64,000 nt of DNA from DATFYM01 sp035315065 (GTDB lineage Bacteria > Acidobacteriota > Terriglobia > UBA7540), in the NCBI GenBank assembly GCA_035315065.1, contig DATFYM010000041.1, forward strand, positions 1 to 64,000, given 5' to 3'. The notes below the pieces were generated by a model. The model saw nothing but the letters and a program-made list of their open reading frames with translations, made no database searches and was not told where the DNA came from. The translations under genes and the position numbers were made by a program. Shown piece after piece: positions 54,754 to 63,333 of this stretch (positions are counted from its first letter, which is position 1; every line of letters begins with the position of its first letter).

Positions 54754-55116
54754 GTGAGTTTGAAGAACTATAAGGAGCTTGTGGTTTGGCAGAAAGCGAA
54801 ACTACTCGCGGTGGAGATTTACAAGGAAACGGGCAGCTTCCCTCGCCCGGAGCAATTCGGATTGACTTCTCAGATTCGCCGAGCGGTCGTCTCAGTCCCA
54901 GCGAACATCGCCGAGGGCTGGGGAAGAGGTTCAACACGTGAATACATCCAATTTCTTCTGATCGCACGAGCGTCACTTATGGAACTGGAAACGCACTTGA
55001 TCATCAGCCAGGAGTTGGGCTACTTGAAAGCGGAGCAACTTGAGGGCATGCAGGAGCGGATAGAGGGTATAGGTCAAATGTTGAATCGGCTCATTCAAGC
55101 CTTGAGGGCACGGTGA
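54754..55116 (+). CDS. Four helix bundle protein (23S rRNA IVS/S23 type)
   Basis: A 120-residue all-helical protein: MSLKNYKELVVWQKAKLLAVEIYKETGSFPRPEQFGLTSQIRRAVVSVPANIAEGWGRGSTREYIQFLLIARASLMELETHLIISQELGYL. This is the S23 family, first known from intervening sequences in 23S rRNA genes of Leptospira and Coxiella and related in fold to Avd of diversity-generating retroelements. The start is a GTG at 54754. It sits between nuoF and nuoG, has nothing to do with complex I, and is bracketed by inverted repeat arms, so it appears to be an insertion. Confidence 0.93.
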   Translation: MSLKNYKELVVWQKAKLLAVEIYKETGSFPRPEQFGLTSQIRRAVVSVPANIAEGWGRGSTREYIQFLLIARASLMELETHLIISQELGYLKAEQLEGMQERIEGIGQMLNRLIQALRAR

Positions 55117-55170
55117 GGAGCGGCGGCATCGGAAAGTTCTGGCCTCGGGACTTTGGGATTGGGTTGTTCT

Positions 55171-55241
55171 GCGAACCCCAAACTCCAAAACCCGAATCCC
55201 GGCTCTTCTTTGCGAACCCCGAACCCCAAATCCCGAACCCC
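55171..55241 (-). repeat. Right arm bracketing the four-helix-bundle gene
   Basis: Reverse complement reads GGGTTCGGGATTTGGGGTTC, GGGGTTCGCAAAGAAGAG, GGGATTCGGGTTTTGG, matching the left arm at 54611-54675 with few changes, including the unique AAGAAGAG block. Confidence 0.9.
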
Positions 55242-55250
55242 TTTTAGATT

Positions 55251-57479
55251 ATGGCGGAAACACCCCAACCCGTGACCCTCACCATCGACGGCCATTCCGT
55301 CACCGCCCCTCCCGGGACGTTGTTGATCGAGGCGGCCAAGCGCGCCGGGATCGAGATCCCGTCCTATTGTTACTATCCTACCCTCTCGCTGCAGGGCGCG
55401 TGCCGGATGTGTCTGGTCACCATTGAGAAGATGCCGAAGCTGCAGACCGCCTGCACCACGGTGGTCGCGAACGGCATGGTGGTCCACACCAACACGCCGG
55501 AAGTGCTGAATGCCCGCAAGGCGATTCTGGAGTTCGAGCTCACCAACCATCCTCTCGATTGCCCCGTCTGCGACAAGGGCGGCGAATGCGAACTGCAAGA
55601 CGCCACCATGAGCTACGGCGCTGCCGAGAACCGCTTCCGCGAGGAGAAGGTCCATCACGAGGAGAAAAAGTTCTCCAGCTTGGTCTACTATGACTGGCCG
55701 CGCTGCATCCTCTGCTATCGGTGCATCCGCGTTTGCGACGAGGGGATGGACGTCAACGCCTACGGCATCGGGAACCGCGGCGTGATGTCCGAGATCATCC
55801 CCAACCACGAAACCAAGCTCGAGTGCGAAGAGTGCGGCATGTGCATCGACATTTGCCCGGTCGGCGCCCTCACCAGCGGCACCTATCGCTACAAGACCCG
55901 GCCGTGGGAGCTTGCCTACACCGGCACCATCTGCAACCACTGCGGCGACGGCTGCAAGACCACTCTTTCCATTCGCAACAACGAGATCATTCGGGCCAAC
56001 AATCGCGACCACACCGGAATCAACGGCGAGTTTCTCTGCGGCAAGGGCCGCTTCGGCTGGGACTTCGTCAACAGCAACCAGCGCCTCACCGCCCCCTTGG
56101 TCCGTCGCAACGGTCATCAGGATTCGTCCACATGGGAAGAGGCCCTCGCCGTGACGGTGGAGCGGTTGAAGGGCGTTCTGGCCCAGCACGGTCCGGAGTC
56201 GATTGCCGTGATTGGCTCCAATCGTACCACCAACGAAGAGAATTACCTCCTCCAGCGCTTCGCCCGGACGGTGCTGGGAACCAATCACCTCGATCACCAC
56301 CGCACCGCCGATTACTCGTCGTTGGTGCGCGCGCTGACGGAAGCCCGCGGCACCGATCGCTATGCCACCGTCGCCGATCTGTTGCAGGCGTCGAGCATCC
56401 TGCTGATCGGCAACGATCCTACCCACCAGCACCCGCTGGCGGCCTTCCAGATTCGCCAGGCGGTGCGCCAGCACAAGGCGCGCCTCTATGCAATCAACAG
56501 TTCCGAAATCAAACTGGCCATGCGCCAGGCGTCGCTTTTCGTGAAAGTGGAGGCAGGAGGCGAAGCGGCCGCAATCCGAGATCTGGGTGGCAGCGCCCGC
56601 CGGAGCGGCGCTCCGCCGACCATTGACGCGCTGCGCGAGAAGCTGCAAAAGGAATCGGATACCGTCATTCTCTTTGGCGACGAAGTCCAGGGCGAAGCCA
56701 TTGACGAACTCGTCCGCTGGGGCCTTACGCTGCCCGGCCGCACCCGTTTCGTCGCGCTCGGCGATTACGCCAATTCACGTGGAGCGGCGGACATGGGCCT
56801 GGTGCCCCACACCTTGCCAGGCTATGCCTCGGTGTCGGACACGGCGGCGCGCGAACGGTATCAGCGATTGTGGGGCGCCAAGATCAGCCCCAATCCGGGA
56901 CGCGACGCAAGGTCGATTTTCAGCGGTATCGAGTCGGGCGAAATCAAGGCATTGCTCGTCTTCGGCTCAAACCCGGCGAAGACATTCAAGCTGGAGAAAG
57001 GTCTCTTGGCAAAGCTCGGCTTCCTGATGGTGGCGGAACTCTTCTCCACCGCCACCGCGGAACTGGCGGACGTAGTGCTTCCCGCCACGAGCTTCGCCGA
57101 GAAATCCGGGACCGTCACCAATACTTTTGGCGAGGTTCAGGCGGAGAAGCGCACCATGCGCCGGGCGGGCACGCGCAGCGATCTTGAGATCCTGCTCGAT
57201 CTCGCGCGTCAACTCGGACACCAGTGGCCGTATCATTCAGCCGACGACGTTCTTCGCGAAATCATCGCCCAGGTGCCGGGCTACGGCATTGCGCTACCGA
57301 ATCTCCTGCTGGGCCGCGCTGTCTCGAGCAAACCGCAGGGAACACCGCCGCCGCTGGAACGTCCTGACTTGGTGTTCTCTTCCCACGATTCGCTGTTTAC
57401 CTCGGGGTCGGTCAGCAAGTATAGCTGGGCCCTGAATTCGGTGGAGGAATCCGAAAAGCCAGCGGGAACGATCTTCTAA
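55251..57479 (+). CDS. nuoG: NADH-quinone oxidoreductase subunit G
   Basis: A 742-residue iron-sulfur subunit. N-terminal [2Fe-2S] ligands lie in SYCYYPTLSLQGACRMCL and the following TAC; the His-Cys3 cluster in HPLDCPVCDKGGECELQD; the N4/N5 region in CILCYRCIRVCDEG and CEECGMCIDICPVG. The molybdopterin-oxidoreductase-like domain starts with ICNHCGDGCKTTLSIRNNEI and LCGKG, the ligands of the extra cluster N7, so N7 is probably present. Complete and of usual length. Confidence 0.96.
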   Translation: MAETPQPVTLTIDGHSVTAPPGTLLIEAAKRAGIEIPSYCYYPTLSLQGACRMCLVTIEKMPKLQTACTTVVANGMVVHTNTPEVLNARKAILEFELTNHPLDCPVCDKGGECELQDATMSYGAAENRFREEKVHHEEKKFSSLVYYDWPRCILCYRCIRVCDEGMDVNAYGIGNRGVMSEIIPNHETKLECEECGMCIDICPVGALTSGTYRYKTRPWELAYTGTICNHCGDGCKTTLSIRNNEIIRANNRDHTGINGEFLCGKGRFGWDFVNSNQRLTAPLVRRNGHQDSSTWEEALAVTVERLKGVLAQHGPESIAVIGSNRTTNEENYLLQRFARTVLGTNHLDHHRTADYSSLVRALTEARGTDRYATVADLLQASSILLIGNDPTHQHPLAAFQIRQAVRQHKARLYAINSSEIKLAMRQASLFVKVEAGGEAAAIRDLGGSARRSGAPPTIDALREKLQKESDTVILFGDEVQGEAIDELVRWGLTLPGRTRFVALGDYANSRGAADMGLVPHTLPGYASVSDTAARERYQRLWGAKISPNPGRDARSIFSGIESGEIKALLVFGSNPAKTFKLEKGLLAKLGFLMVAELFSTATAELADVVLPATSFAEKSGTVTNTFGEVQAEKRTMRRAGTRSDLEILLDLARQLGHQWPYHSADDVLREIIAQVPGYGIALPNLLLGRAVSSKPQGTPPPLERPDLVFSSHDSLFTSGSVSKYSWALNSVEESEKPAGTIF

Positions 57480-57531
57480 AATCAGAAATCAGAACGTAGA
57501 AACGGTTTTCTTCTGATTTCTGATTGCTGAT
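57479..57531. repeat. TCAGAAA-word hairpin between nuoG and nuoH
   Basis: AATCAGAAATCAGAA on the left, TTCTGATTTCTGATT on the right; stem of about 15 bases with a loop of about 20. Confidence 0.9.
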
Positions 57532-57536
57532 CTCAC

Positions 57537-58592
57537 ATGGACACCGCGTCAAGCCTGGGATTTTTCGTGATGGTCACCATCATCAAGGTGGTCGTGGTGA
57601 TGCTTGTCCTGCTGACGGTGATCGCCTACCTCACCTGGCTCGAGCGGAAAGTGGTAGCGCACATCCAGTCGCGCTGGGGGCCTTACCTCACCGGTCCCCA
57701 CGGCCTTTTGCAGCCGGTAGCCGACGGCCTGAAGTTCCTGTTCAAAGAGGACATCGTCCCCTTGGAAGTGGACCGCTTGATTTACTGGCTGGCGCCGTTT
57801 CTGGCTTTCACGCTGGCCTGTCTCTCCATTGCCGTCATTCCTTTTGGCGCCCACTACCAGTTCCACGGCCACGAACTCTTCCAACTCACGGATCTAAACG
57901 TGGGTCTGCTCTTTGTGTTCGCCGTAACTTCCTTGGGCGTCTACAGCATTGCGCTCGCGGGCTGGTCCTCTAACAGCAAGTACCCGCTCCTCGGCGGGCT
58001 TCGCTCCTCGGCGCAGATGATCAGTTACGAAATCTCGCTGAGCCTCGCGGTGATCGGCGTCCTGATGATTTCCGGCACGCTCAGCTTGCGCGGGATCGTC
58101 GAACAGCAGGCGTGGCTGTGGGAGTCGGGTGGCCTGGGGATCCTTCCACACTGGAATCTGTTCCTGCAACCGGTGGGCTTCATTTGTTACTTCACCGCCG
58201 CGGTCGCCGAGACCAATCGAGTACCCTTCGACTTGCCCGAGGGTGAGACCGAGCTGGTGGGCGGTTTTCACACCGAATACAGTTCTTTCAAGTTCGCCCT
58301 GTTCTTCTTATCCGAATATGCGAACATGATCACCGTGTCGTGCCTCGCCACGCTGCTATTCTTCGGTGGCTGGCTCGGCCCGGTGTTCGGACCCGGATGG
58401 CTTCGCCTCTTGCTTCCGGTGTTGTGGTTTTTCCTGAAGGTTTTCTGTTTTCTGTTTTTCTATATCTGGATGCGGGGCACGCTCCCGCGCTTTCGCTACG
58501 ATCAATTGATGGCGTTCGGCTGGAAGTTCTTGCTGCCGCTCGCGCTGCTCAACATCCTGGTGACGGGCCTGATTATGACGTGGGTAGGTTGA
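57537..58592 (+). CDS. nuoH: NADH-quinone oxidoreductase subunit H
   Basis: A 351-residue membrane subunit with eight helices that forms the quinone tunnel. Signatures are LERKVVAHIQSRWGPYLTGPHGLLQPVADGLKFLFKED and AETNRVPFDLPEGETELVGGFHTEYSS. The gene normally behind it, nuoI, is missing; a hairpin and nuoJ follow. Confidence 0.97.
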   Translation: MDTASSLGFFVMVTIIKVVVVMLVLLTVIAYLTWLERKVVAHIQSRWGPYLTGPHGLLQPVADGLKFLFKEDIVPLEVDRLIYWLAPFLAFTLACLSIAVIPFGAHYQFHGHELFQLTDLNVGLLFVFAVTSLGVYSIALAGWSSNSKYPLLGGLRSSAQMISYEISLSLAVIGVLMISGTLSLRGIVEQQAWLWESGGLGILPHWNLFLQPVGFICYFTAAVAETNRVPFDLPEGETELVGGFHTEYSSFKFALFFLSEYANMITVSCLATLLFFGGWLGPVFGPGWLRLLLPVLWFFLKVFCFLFFYIWMRGTLPRFRYDQLMAFGWKFLLPLALLNILVTGLIMTWVG

Positions 58593-58660
58593 AGGGAAGC
58601 AGGGAGTAGGGAATGGGGAGTCGGGAGTAGGGAATAGGAAAGATCCTTCCCGACTCCCTC
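58593..58660. repeat. GGGAGTA-word hairpin between nuoH and nuoJ
   Basis: AGCAGGGAGTAGGGAATGGG and GAGTCGGGAGTAGGGAATAGG on the left, CCTTCCCGACTCCCT on the right. It takes the place of nuoI. Confidence 0.8.
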
Positions 58661-58667
58661 TGAAACA

Positions 58668-59159
58668 ATGGCGATTCTGTTCTACATTGCGGCCGCCCTG
58701 GCCATCGTCGCCGGGCTGAGTGTGATCCTGCACCGGACGCCGGTTTATAGCGCGCTCTCGCTAATCGTGGTCCTGGGCGCCCTGGCGGTGATCTACTTGC
58801 TGCTGGGAGCTCCGTTCATCGCCATGATCCAGGTGATCGTTTACGCCGGCGCCATCATGGTGCTGTTCGTGATGGTGATCATGCTGCTCAACGCGCACCG
58901 TGAGCAACCGATCGATCGTAGCCGCTTCGCCCATTACCTTGGTGGGCCGGTGCTGATTGCGCTGCTGGTGGAGATCCTGTTCGCGGTGTGGCGACAGTTC
59001 CCGGTAAGTTCCACCCCGCCGGCCGTGGGCTTGGAGGGCGATCCGGCTTCGATTGGGCACTTGCTGTTCCGAACTTATGTACTGCCGTTCGAAGTGACTT
59101 CGATTTTGATTCTGGTGGCCATGCTGGGCGCCGTAATTCTGGCGAAAAAGCAGCCCTAG
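58668..59159 (+). CDS. nuoJ: NADH-quinone oxidoreductase subunit J
   Basis: A 163-residue membrane subunit with five helices. The third helix with the pi-bulge region is seen in APFIAMIQVIVYAGAIMVLFVMVIMLLN. It ends VTSILILVAMLGAVILAKKQP as usual for the family. Confidence 0.95.
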   Translation: MAILFYIAAALAIVAGLSVILHRTPVYSALSLIVVLGALAVIYLLLGAPFIAMIQVIVYAGAIMVLFVMVIMLLNAHREQPIDRSRFAHYLGGPVLIALLVEILFAVWRQFPVSSTPPAVGLEGDPASIGHLLFRTYVLPFEVTSILILVAMLGAVILAKKQP

Positions 59160-59163
59160 ACTA

Positions 59164-59288
59164 GAAAGGGTAAAAGGTGAAGGGTGAAGGGTAAAGGGTA
59201 AAAAGGTGAAACGCAAAGGGTGAGACACATTACTTGAGTTGGTTTTCTTTTACCCTTCACCCTTCACCCTTCACCCTTTACCCTTTCG
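59164..59288. repeat. GGGTGAA/GGGTAAA-word hairpin between nuoJ and nuoK
   Basis: AAAGGGTAAAAGGTGAAGGG and GAAGGGTAAAGGGTA on the left, TACCCTTCACCCTTCACCC and TTCACCCTTTACCCTTTC on the right. The long stem would lie just before the nuoK start. Confidence 0.9.
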
Positions 59289-59317
59289 ACTCGACCTCAA
59301 CCACGGACCATCGAAAT

Positions 59318-59620
59318 ATGGTGCCTCTCGCTCACATTCTGGCGGTCAGCGCCATCCTCTTCATCCTGGGGGTGACGGGCTTCCTCATTCGCCGGAACAT
59401 CGTCACCATCTTCATGTGCATCGAGCTTATGCTCAACGCCGTCAACCTGGCTTTCGTCGCCTTCGCGCGGCAGCGAGGCAATCTCGACGGCCAGCTCTTC
59501 GTGTTTTTCGTGATCGTCGTCGCCGCCGCTGAAGCCGCGGTGGGCTTGGCCATTATCGTGGCGCTTTATCGCAATCGCCAAACGCTGGCCATCGACGAAG
59601 TGGATTCGATGAAAGATTAA
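59318..59620 (+). CDS. nuoK: NADH-quinone oxidoreductase subunit K
   Basis: A 100-residue three-helix subunit with the conserved membrane Glu residues in [16 protein letters not shown] and [16 protein letters not shown]. The frame is open to 59234, but the first 28 codons there are translated hairpin sequence; [10 protein letters not shown] at 59318 is the family start. Confidence 0.96.
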   Translation: MVPLAHILAVSAILFILGVTGFLIRRNIVTIFMCIELMLNAVNLAFVAFARQRGNLDGQLFVFFVIVVAAAEAAVGLAIIVALYRNRQTLAIDEVDSMKD

Positions 59621-59623
59621 GGG

Positions 59624-59768
59624 GCTAGTGCTGGCTAGTGGCTAGCAAAGTTCTCAGTTTTCAGCAATCAGTTTTCAGTAACGATCGGCAAGTACGCCGT
59701 TCTTGTCTTTACTGAAAACTGAGAACTAAGAACTTTGCTAGCCAGTGGCCACTGACCACTGGCCACTG
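59624..59768. repeat. GGCTAGT-word hairpin between nuoK and nuoL
   Basis: GCTAGTGCTGGCTAGTGGC, GCAAAGTTCTCAGTTTTC and CAGTTTTCAGTAA on the left; TTACTGAAAACTGAGAAC, AACTTTGCTAGCCAGTGGCC and ACTGGCCACTG on the right. The longest stem of those in the operon. Confidence 0.9.
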
Positions 59769-59776
59769 CTCCCAAA

Positions 59777-61723
59777 ATGGAAACTTTGCTTCTGCTCATC
59801 TTGTTGCCGCCCCTGGCGGGCGTAGCGCTGAACGGCATCTTCGGGCGCCGGTTCTCGAACGGACTGGTCTCGTGGATCGCCTGCGGTGCTTCCGGCCTGT
59901 CGCTGATCTTCGCACTGCTGGCGGCGTGGACCTACACACACCTGGTGACTAGTCCTGCTCCGTTCTCCTACCGCTACTTCACCTGGATTCAGTCCGGCAA
60001 CTTCACCGCCGATTTCGCCCTCTACTACGACCGCTTGACGCTGGTGATGACGTTCGTGGTCACGTTTGTCGGCTTTCTGATCCACCTTTATTCGCGCGGC
60101 TACATGGAACATGAGGGGGGTTATTACCGGTTTTTTGCGGAGATCAACCTCTTCCTCTTCATGATGCTCCTCCTGGTGACGGCAGCGAACTATCCCCTGA
60201 TGTTCGTGGGCTGGGAAGGAGTGGGGCTCTGCTCCTACCTCTTGATCGGTTTCTATTTCCCCAAGAAGAGCGCCTCCGACGCGGGCAAGAAGGCGTTCGT
60301 GGTCACACGCATTGGTGACGGGGGCTTCACGGTGGGCGTGGCGCTCCTTTTCTGGACCCTGGGCACGTTGGGTTTCGAGGACGTATTCGGGAAGATCGCC
60401 CAACTGCCGCCGGGTGATCTGCACGGTGTGCTCACGGCCATTGGGCTTCTCTTCTTCCTGGGCGCGGTGGGTAAGTCCGCGCAGATTCCACTTTACGTGT
60501 GGCTGCCGGACGCCATGGAAGGCCCAACGCCGGTCAGCGCGCTAATCCACGCCGCCACCATGGTGACGGCGGGCGTCTACCTGGTGGCGCGATCTAACAT
60601 TCTGTTCGCTCATGCGCCGCTGGCCCTGGAGGTCGTCGCTGTTATCGGCGTGGTGACGGCGTTTTACGCGGCCACCATTGCTCTGTGCCAGAACGATCTC
60701 AAACGAATGCTGGCATACTCCACCATTAGCCAGCTCGGGTATATGTTCCTCGCCTGCGGCGCCGCTGTCTTCGCCAGCGGCATCTTCCACCTGATGACCC
60801 ACGCCTTTTTCAAAGCCCTGCTCTTTCTCGCCGCCGGCAGCGTGATGCACGCCATGAGCGGCGAACTCGACATGAGAAAGATGGGCGGCCTGTGGCATAA
60901 GATGAGGACCACCGCCATCACTTTCCTGATCGCGACCCTCGCCATCAGCGGCGTCCCGATGTTCGCCGGCTTCTTCAGCAAGGACGAAATCCTTGCGGGC
61001 GCCTACGGAGGCCCGCTGGGCAAAGCATGGCTCTACTGGCTCGGCACCATTACCGCCGGGCTGACCGCCTTTTACATGTTCCGCGCCGTCTTCATGACCT
61101 TCTTCGGTGAGTCACGAGTACCCCCGGAGCTCGAGCCTCACGTTCACGAGAGCGGACGCAAGATGACCGTACCGCTGATAGTCCTGGCCTTCTTCTCGGT
61201 AGTGATCGGATACTTGAGCTGGCCTAAGCCGCTCGGCGGCAGCGAAGGCTTTGATCGCTATCTGGAGCCCGTCTTTGGCGACTCAGAGGCGTTCCTGCGC
61301 TCGACCGTCGCCCATGCCGAGGCCGGTGGCCTCAGCGACGGCGCCTTGATGGCGATTTCGCTGCTCGCAGCTTCGATCGGGATCGCTCTGGCCTATTGGT
61401 TTTACGGCGCCTCGCCCGGCCTGCCGGACCGCATCGCCGATCGGTTTCGCGGCCTCTACCAGACGCTGGTACACAAGTACTATATAGACGAGTTTTACGA
61501 CTGGCTGGTGGTGACACCGCTCCGCGTCGGGTCGGAAAAGGTGCTTTGGCACGAGATCGACGAAGCCGTGATTGATGGCGGGATGGTGGAGGGCACAGCG
61601 GAGGCCACCGGGAGGGTCGGCAACGTTGTGCGCCGCATGCAGTCGGGCTATGTGCGGAATTACGCCGTTTGGGTAGTGGTGGGCGCCGCAGTGTGGCTGG
61701 GGTACGTACTGTTCCACGGATAG
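59777..61723 (+). CDS. nuoL: NADH-quinone oxidoreductase subunit L
   Basis: A 648-residue antiporter-like subunit. It has MFVGWEGVGLCSYLLIGFY with the key Glu, the conserved lysine helices (GAVGKSAQIPLYVWLPDAMEGPTPVSALIHAATMVTAGVYL), HAFFKALLFLAAGSVMHAM, and the C-terminal lateral helix region. Complete. It pumps protons at the far end of the membrane arm. Confidence 0.97.
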   Translation: METLLLLILLPPLAGVALNGIFGRRFSNGLVSWIACGASGLSLIFALLAAWTYTHLVTSPAPFSYRYFTWIQSGNFTADFALYYDRLTLVMTFVVTFVGFLIHLYSRGYMEHEGGYYRFFAEINLFLFMMLLLVTAANYPLMFVGWEGVGLCSYLLIGFYFPKKSASDAGKKAFVVTRIGDGGFTVGVALLFWTLGTLGFEDVFGKIAQLPPGDLHGVLTAIGLLFFLGAVGKSAQIPLYVWLPDAMEGPTPVSALIHAATMVTAGVYLVARSNILFAHAPLALEVVAVIGVVTAFYAATIALCQNDLKRMLAYSTISQLGYMFLACGAAVFASGIFHLMTHAFFKALLFLAAGSVMHAMSGELDMRKMGGLWHKMRTTAITFLIATLAISGVPMFAGFFSKDEILAGAYGGPLGKAWLYWLGTITAGLTAFYMFRAVFMTFFGESRVPPELEPHVHESGRKMTVPLIVLAFFSVVIGYLSWPKPLGGSEGFDRYLEPVFGDSEAFLRSTVAHAEAGGLSDGALMAISLLAASIGIALAYWFYGASPGLPDRIADRFRGLYQTLVHKYYIDEFYDWLVVTPLRVGSEKVLWHEIDEAVIDGGMVEGTAEATGRVGNVVRRMQSGYVRNYAVWVVVGAAVWLGYVLFHG

Positions 61724-61752
61724 GCGTGCCTTGCGCGCAAATACAGTTTGCT

Positions 61753-63333
61753 ATGGACTGGCTTAGTGAACATCCTCTGACGGTGCTGACGTTCCTGCCC
61801 CTCGCAGGCGCTCTGATCCTTGCCTTCGTGTCACCGGACTCAGGGAAGCGAATCCGCTGGATCGCGCTTATCGTTTCGCTGATCGAGTTCCTGCTGACGA
61901 TCAAGCTCTTCTCCGCTTTCAGCCTGCACGAACCCGGGATGCAGTTTGTGGAAGACCATCCCTGGATCACTTCCCCGGCCATCGGCTACCACCTGGGCGT
62001 AGACGGCTTGAGCGTTTTGCTCATCCTGCTGACAGGTTTCCTCACGCCGCTTTCCATTCTGGCGTCGTGGACCGGTATCACCAGCCGCGTCAAGGAATTT
62101 CACCTGTTTCTGCTGGCCCTCGAAACCGGCATGATTGGGGTGTTCGTTTCCCTGGACCTCTTCCTGTTCTTTCTCTTCTGGGAAGCAATGCTGATCCCCA
62201 TGTATTTCCTCATCGGCGTGTGGGGCCACGAGCGACGGCTCCATGCCGCCGTCAAGTTCATCCTGTACACCATGGCCGGATCGGCCCTGATGCTGGTGGC
62301 GATCCTCTATCTCTATAACGCCACCGGCACGTTCAACCTGCAGGCCATTTTGGAGCAACTTGCCTCGGGCCAGCTCACGCTCATGCCAAGAACTGAGAAC
62401 TTGCTATTCTGGGCTTTCTTTATCGCCTTCGCCATCAAGGTCCCGCTCTTCCCGCTGCACACGTGGCTGCCCGATGCCCACACCGAGGCGCCCACTGCCG
62501 GCTCGGTGATACTGGCAGGCGTGCTCCTCAAGATGGGCACCTACGGCATGCTGCGGTTTTGCCTGCCTCTCTTCCCGCACGCAGCGGTCGCCTATGGTCC
62601 CATTGTCAGCGTGCTGGCGATCATCGGTATCCTTTACGGCGCGCTGGTGGCGATGGTGCAGCCGGACTTGAAGCGGCTGGTGGCTTACTCCTCCGTCGCG
62701 CACCTCGGGTTCGTGGTGCTGGGCATCTTCGCTTTCAACGTCAACGGGCTGGAGGGCGCCATCTACCAGATGTGTAATCACGGCGTCTCCACCGGCGCGC
62801 TCTTCATTCTGGTCGGCATGTTGTACGATCGGCGGCACACGCGTTTGATCAAGGACTTTGGAGGGCTCAGCACAACGGTTCCGGTTCTCGGGATGTTCTT
62901 CATGATCGTCACGCTGTCTTCTCTTGGTCTTCCCATGATGAATGGATTCGTCGGCGAGTTCCTGATCATCCTTGGCGCCTTCCGCCGCCACGCCGCCTAC
63001 GGCGCGCTCGCCGCTGTGGGAGTGATCTTCGCCGCCGTCTACCTGCTTTGGATGTACCAGCGCGTGTTTTTGGGCGAAGTTACCGACGACAAGAACCGCG
63101 CCATCCCCGACTGCAACTGGCGGGAGAAGGTGATGATGATCGCCATGGTTCTGGTGATCCTCTGGATGGGCATTTACCCGCAACCCTTTCTGCGGCGCAT
63201 GGACCAGACTGTGAATAAGATGGTCGAACATATAGGACTCGCAACCACATCGGCAACCCCAGCGGCGACTCAAGCGGCAGCACCACAAGCCCCGCTGAAC
63301 CCGCCGGCCGAAACCTCGGAGGCGCGCCGATGA
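61753..63333 (+). CDS. nuoM: NADH-quinone oxidoreductase subunit M
   Basis: A 526-residue antiporter-like subunit with the Glu helix (FLFFLFWEAMLIPMYFLIGVWG), FAIKVPLFPLHTWLPDAHTEAPTAGSVILAGVLLKMGTYG and the C-terminal helices. A Thr/Ala/Pro-rich tail follows. MDWLSEHPLT at 61753 is the start; the frame is open to 61669 inside nuoL. Its stop overlaps the nuoN start (ATGA). Confidence 0.97.
   Translation: MDWLSEHPLTVLTFLPLAGALILAFVSPDSGKRIRWIALIVSLIEFLLTIKLFSAFSLHEPGMQFVEDHPWITSPAIGYHLGVDGLSVLLILLTGFLTPLSILASWTGITSRVKEFHLFLLALETGMIGVFVSLDLFLFFLFWEAMLIPMYFLIGVWGHERRLHAAVKFILYTMAGSALMLVAILYLYNATGTFNLQAILEQLASGQLTLMPRTENLLFWAFFIAFAIKVPLFPLHTWLPDAHTEAPTAGSVILAGVLLKMGTYGMLRFCLPLFPHAAVAYGPIVSVLAIIGILYGALVAMVQPDLKRLVAYSSVAHLGFVVLGIFAFNVNGLEGAIYQMCNHGVSTGALFILVGMLYDRRHTRLIKDFGGLSTTVPVLGMFFMIVTLSSLGLPMMNGFVGEFLIILGAFRRHAAYGALAAVGVIFAAVYLLWMYQRVFLGEVTDDKNRAIPDCNWREKVMMIAMVLVILWMGIYPQPFLRRMDQTVNKMVEHIGLATTSATPAATQAAAPQAPLNPPAETSEARR

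Noticed and set aside
54754..55116. Diversity-generating retroelement, from the Avd-like fold of the four-helix-bundle protein
   Set aside because: No reverse transcriptase or template/variable repeat pair is present; the sequence fits the S23 group better.
59234..59317. 28-residue N-terminal extension of NuoK
   Set aside because: It is translated hairpin sequence; the family starts at [10 protein letters not shown].
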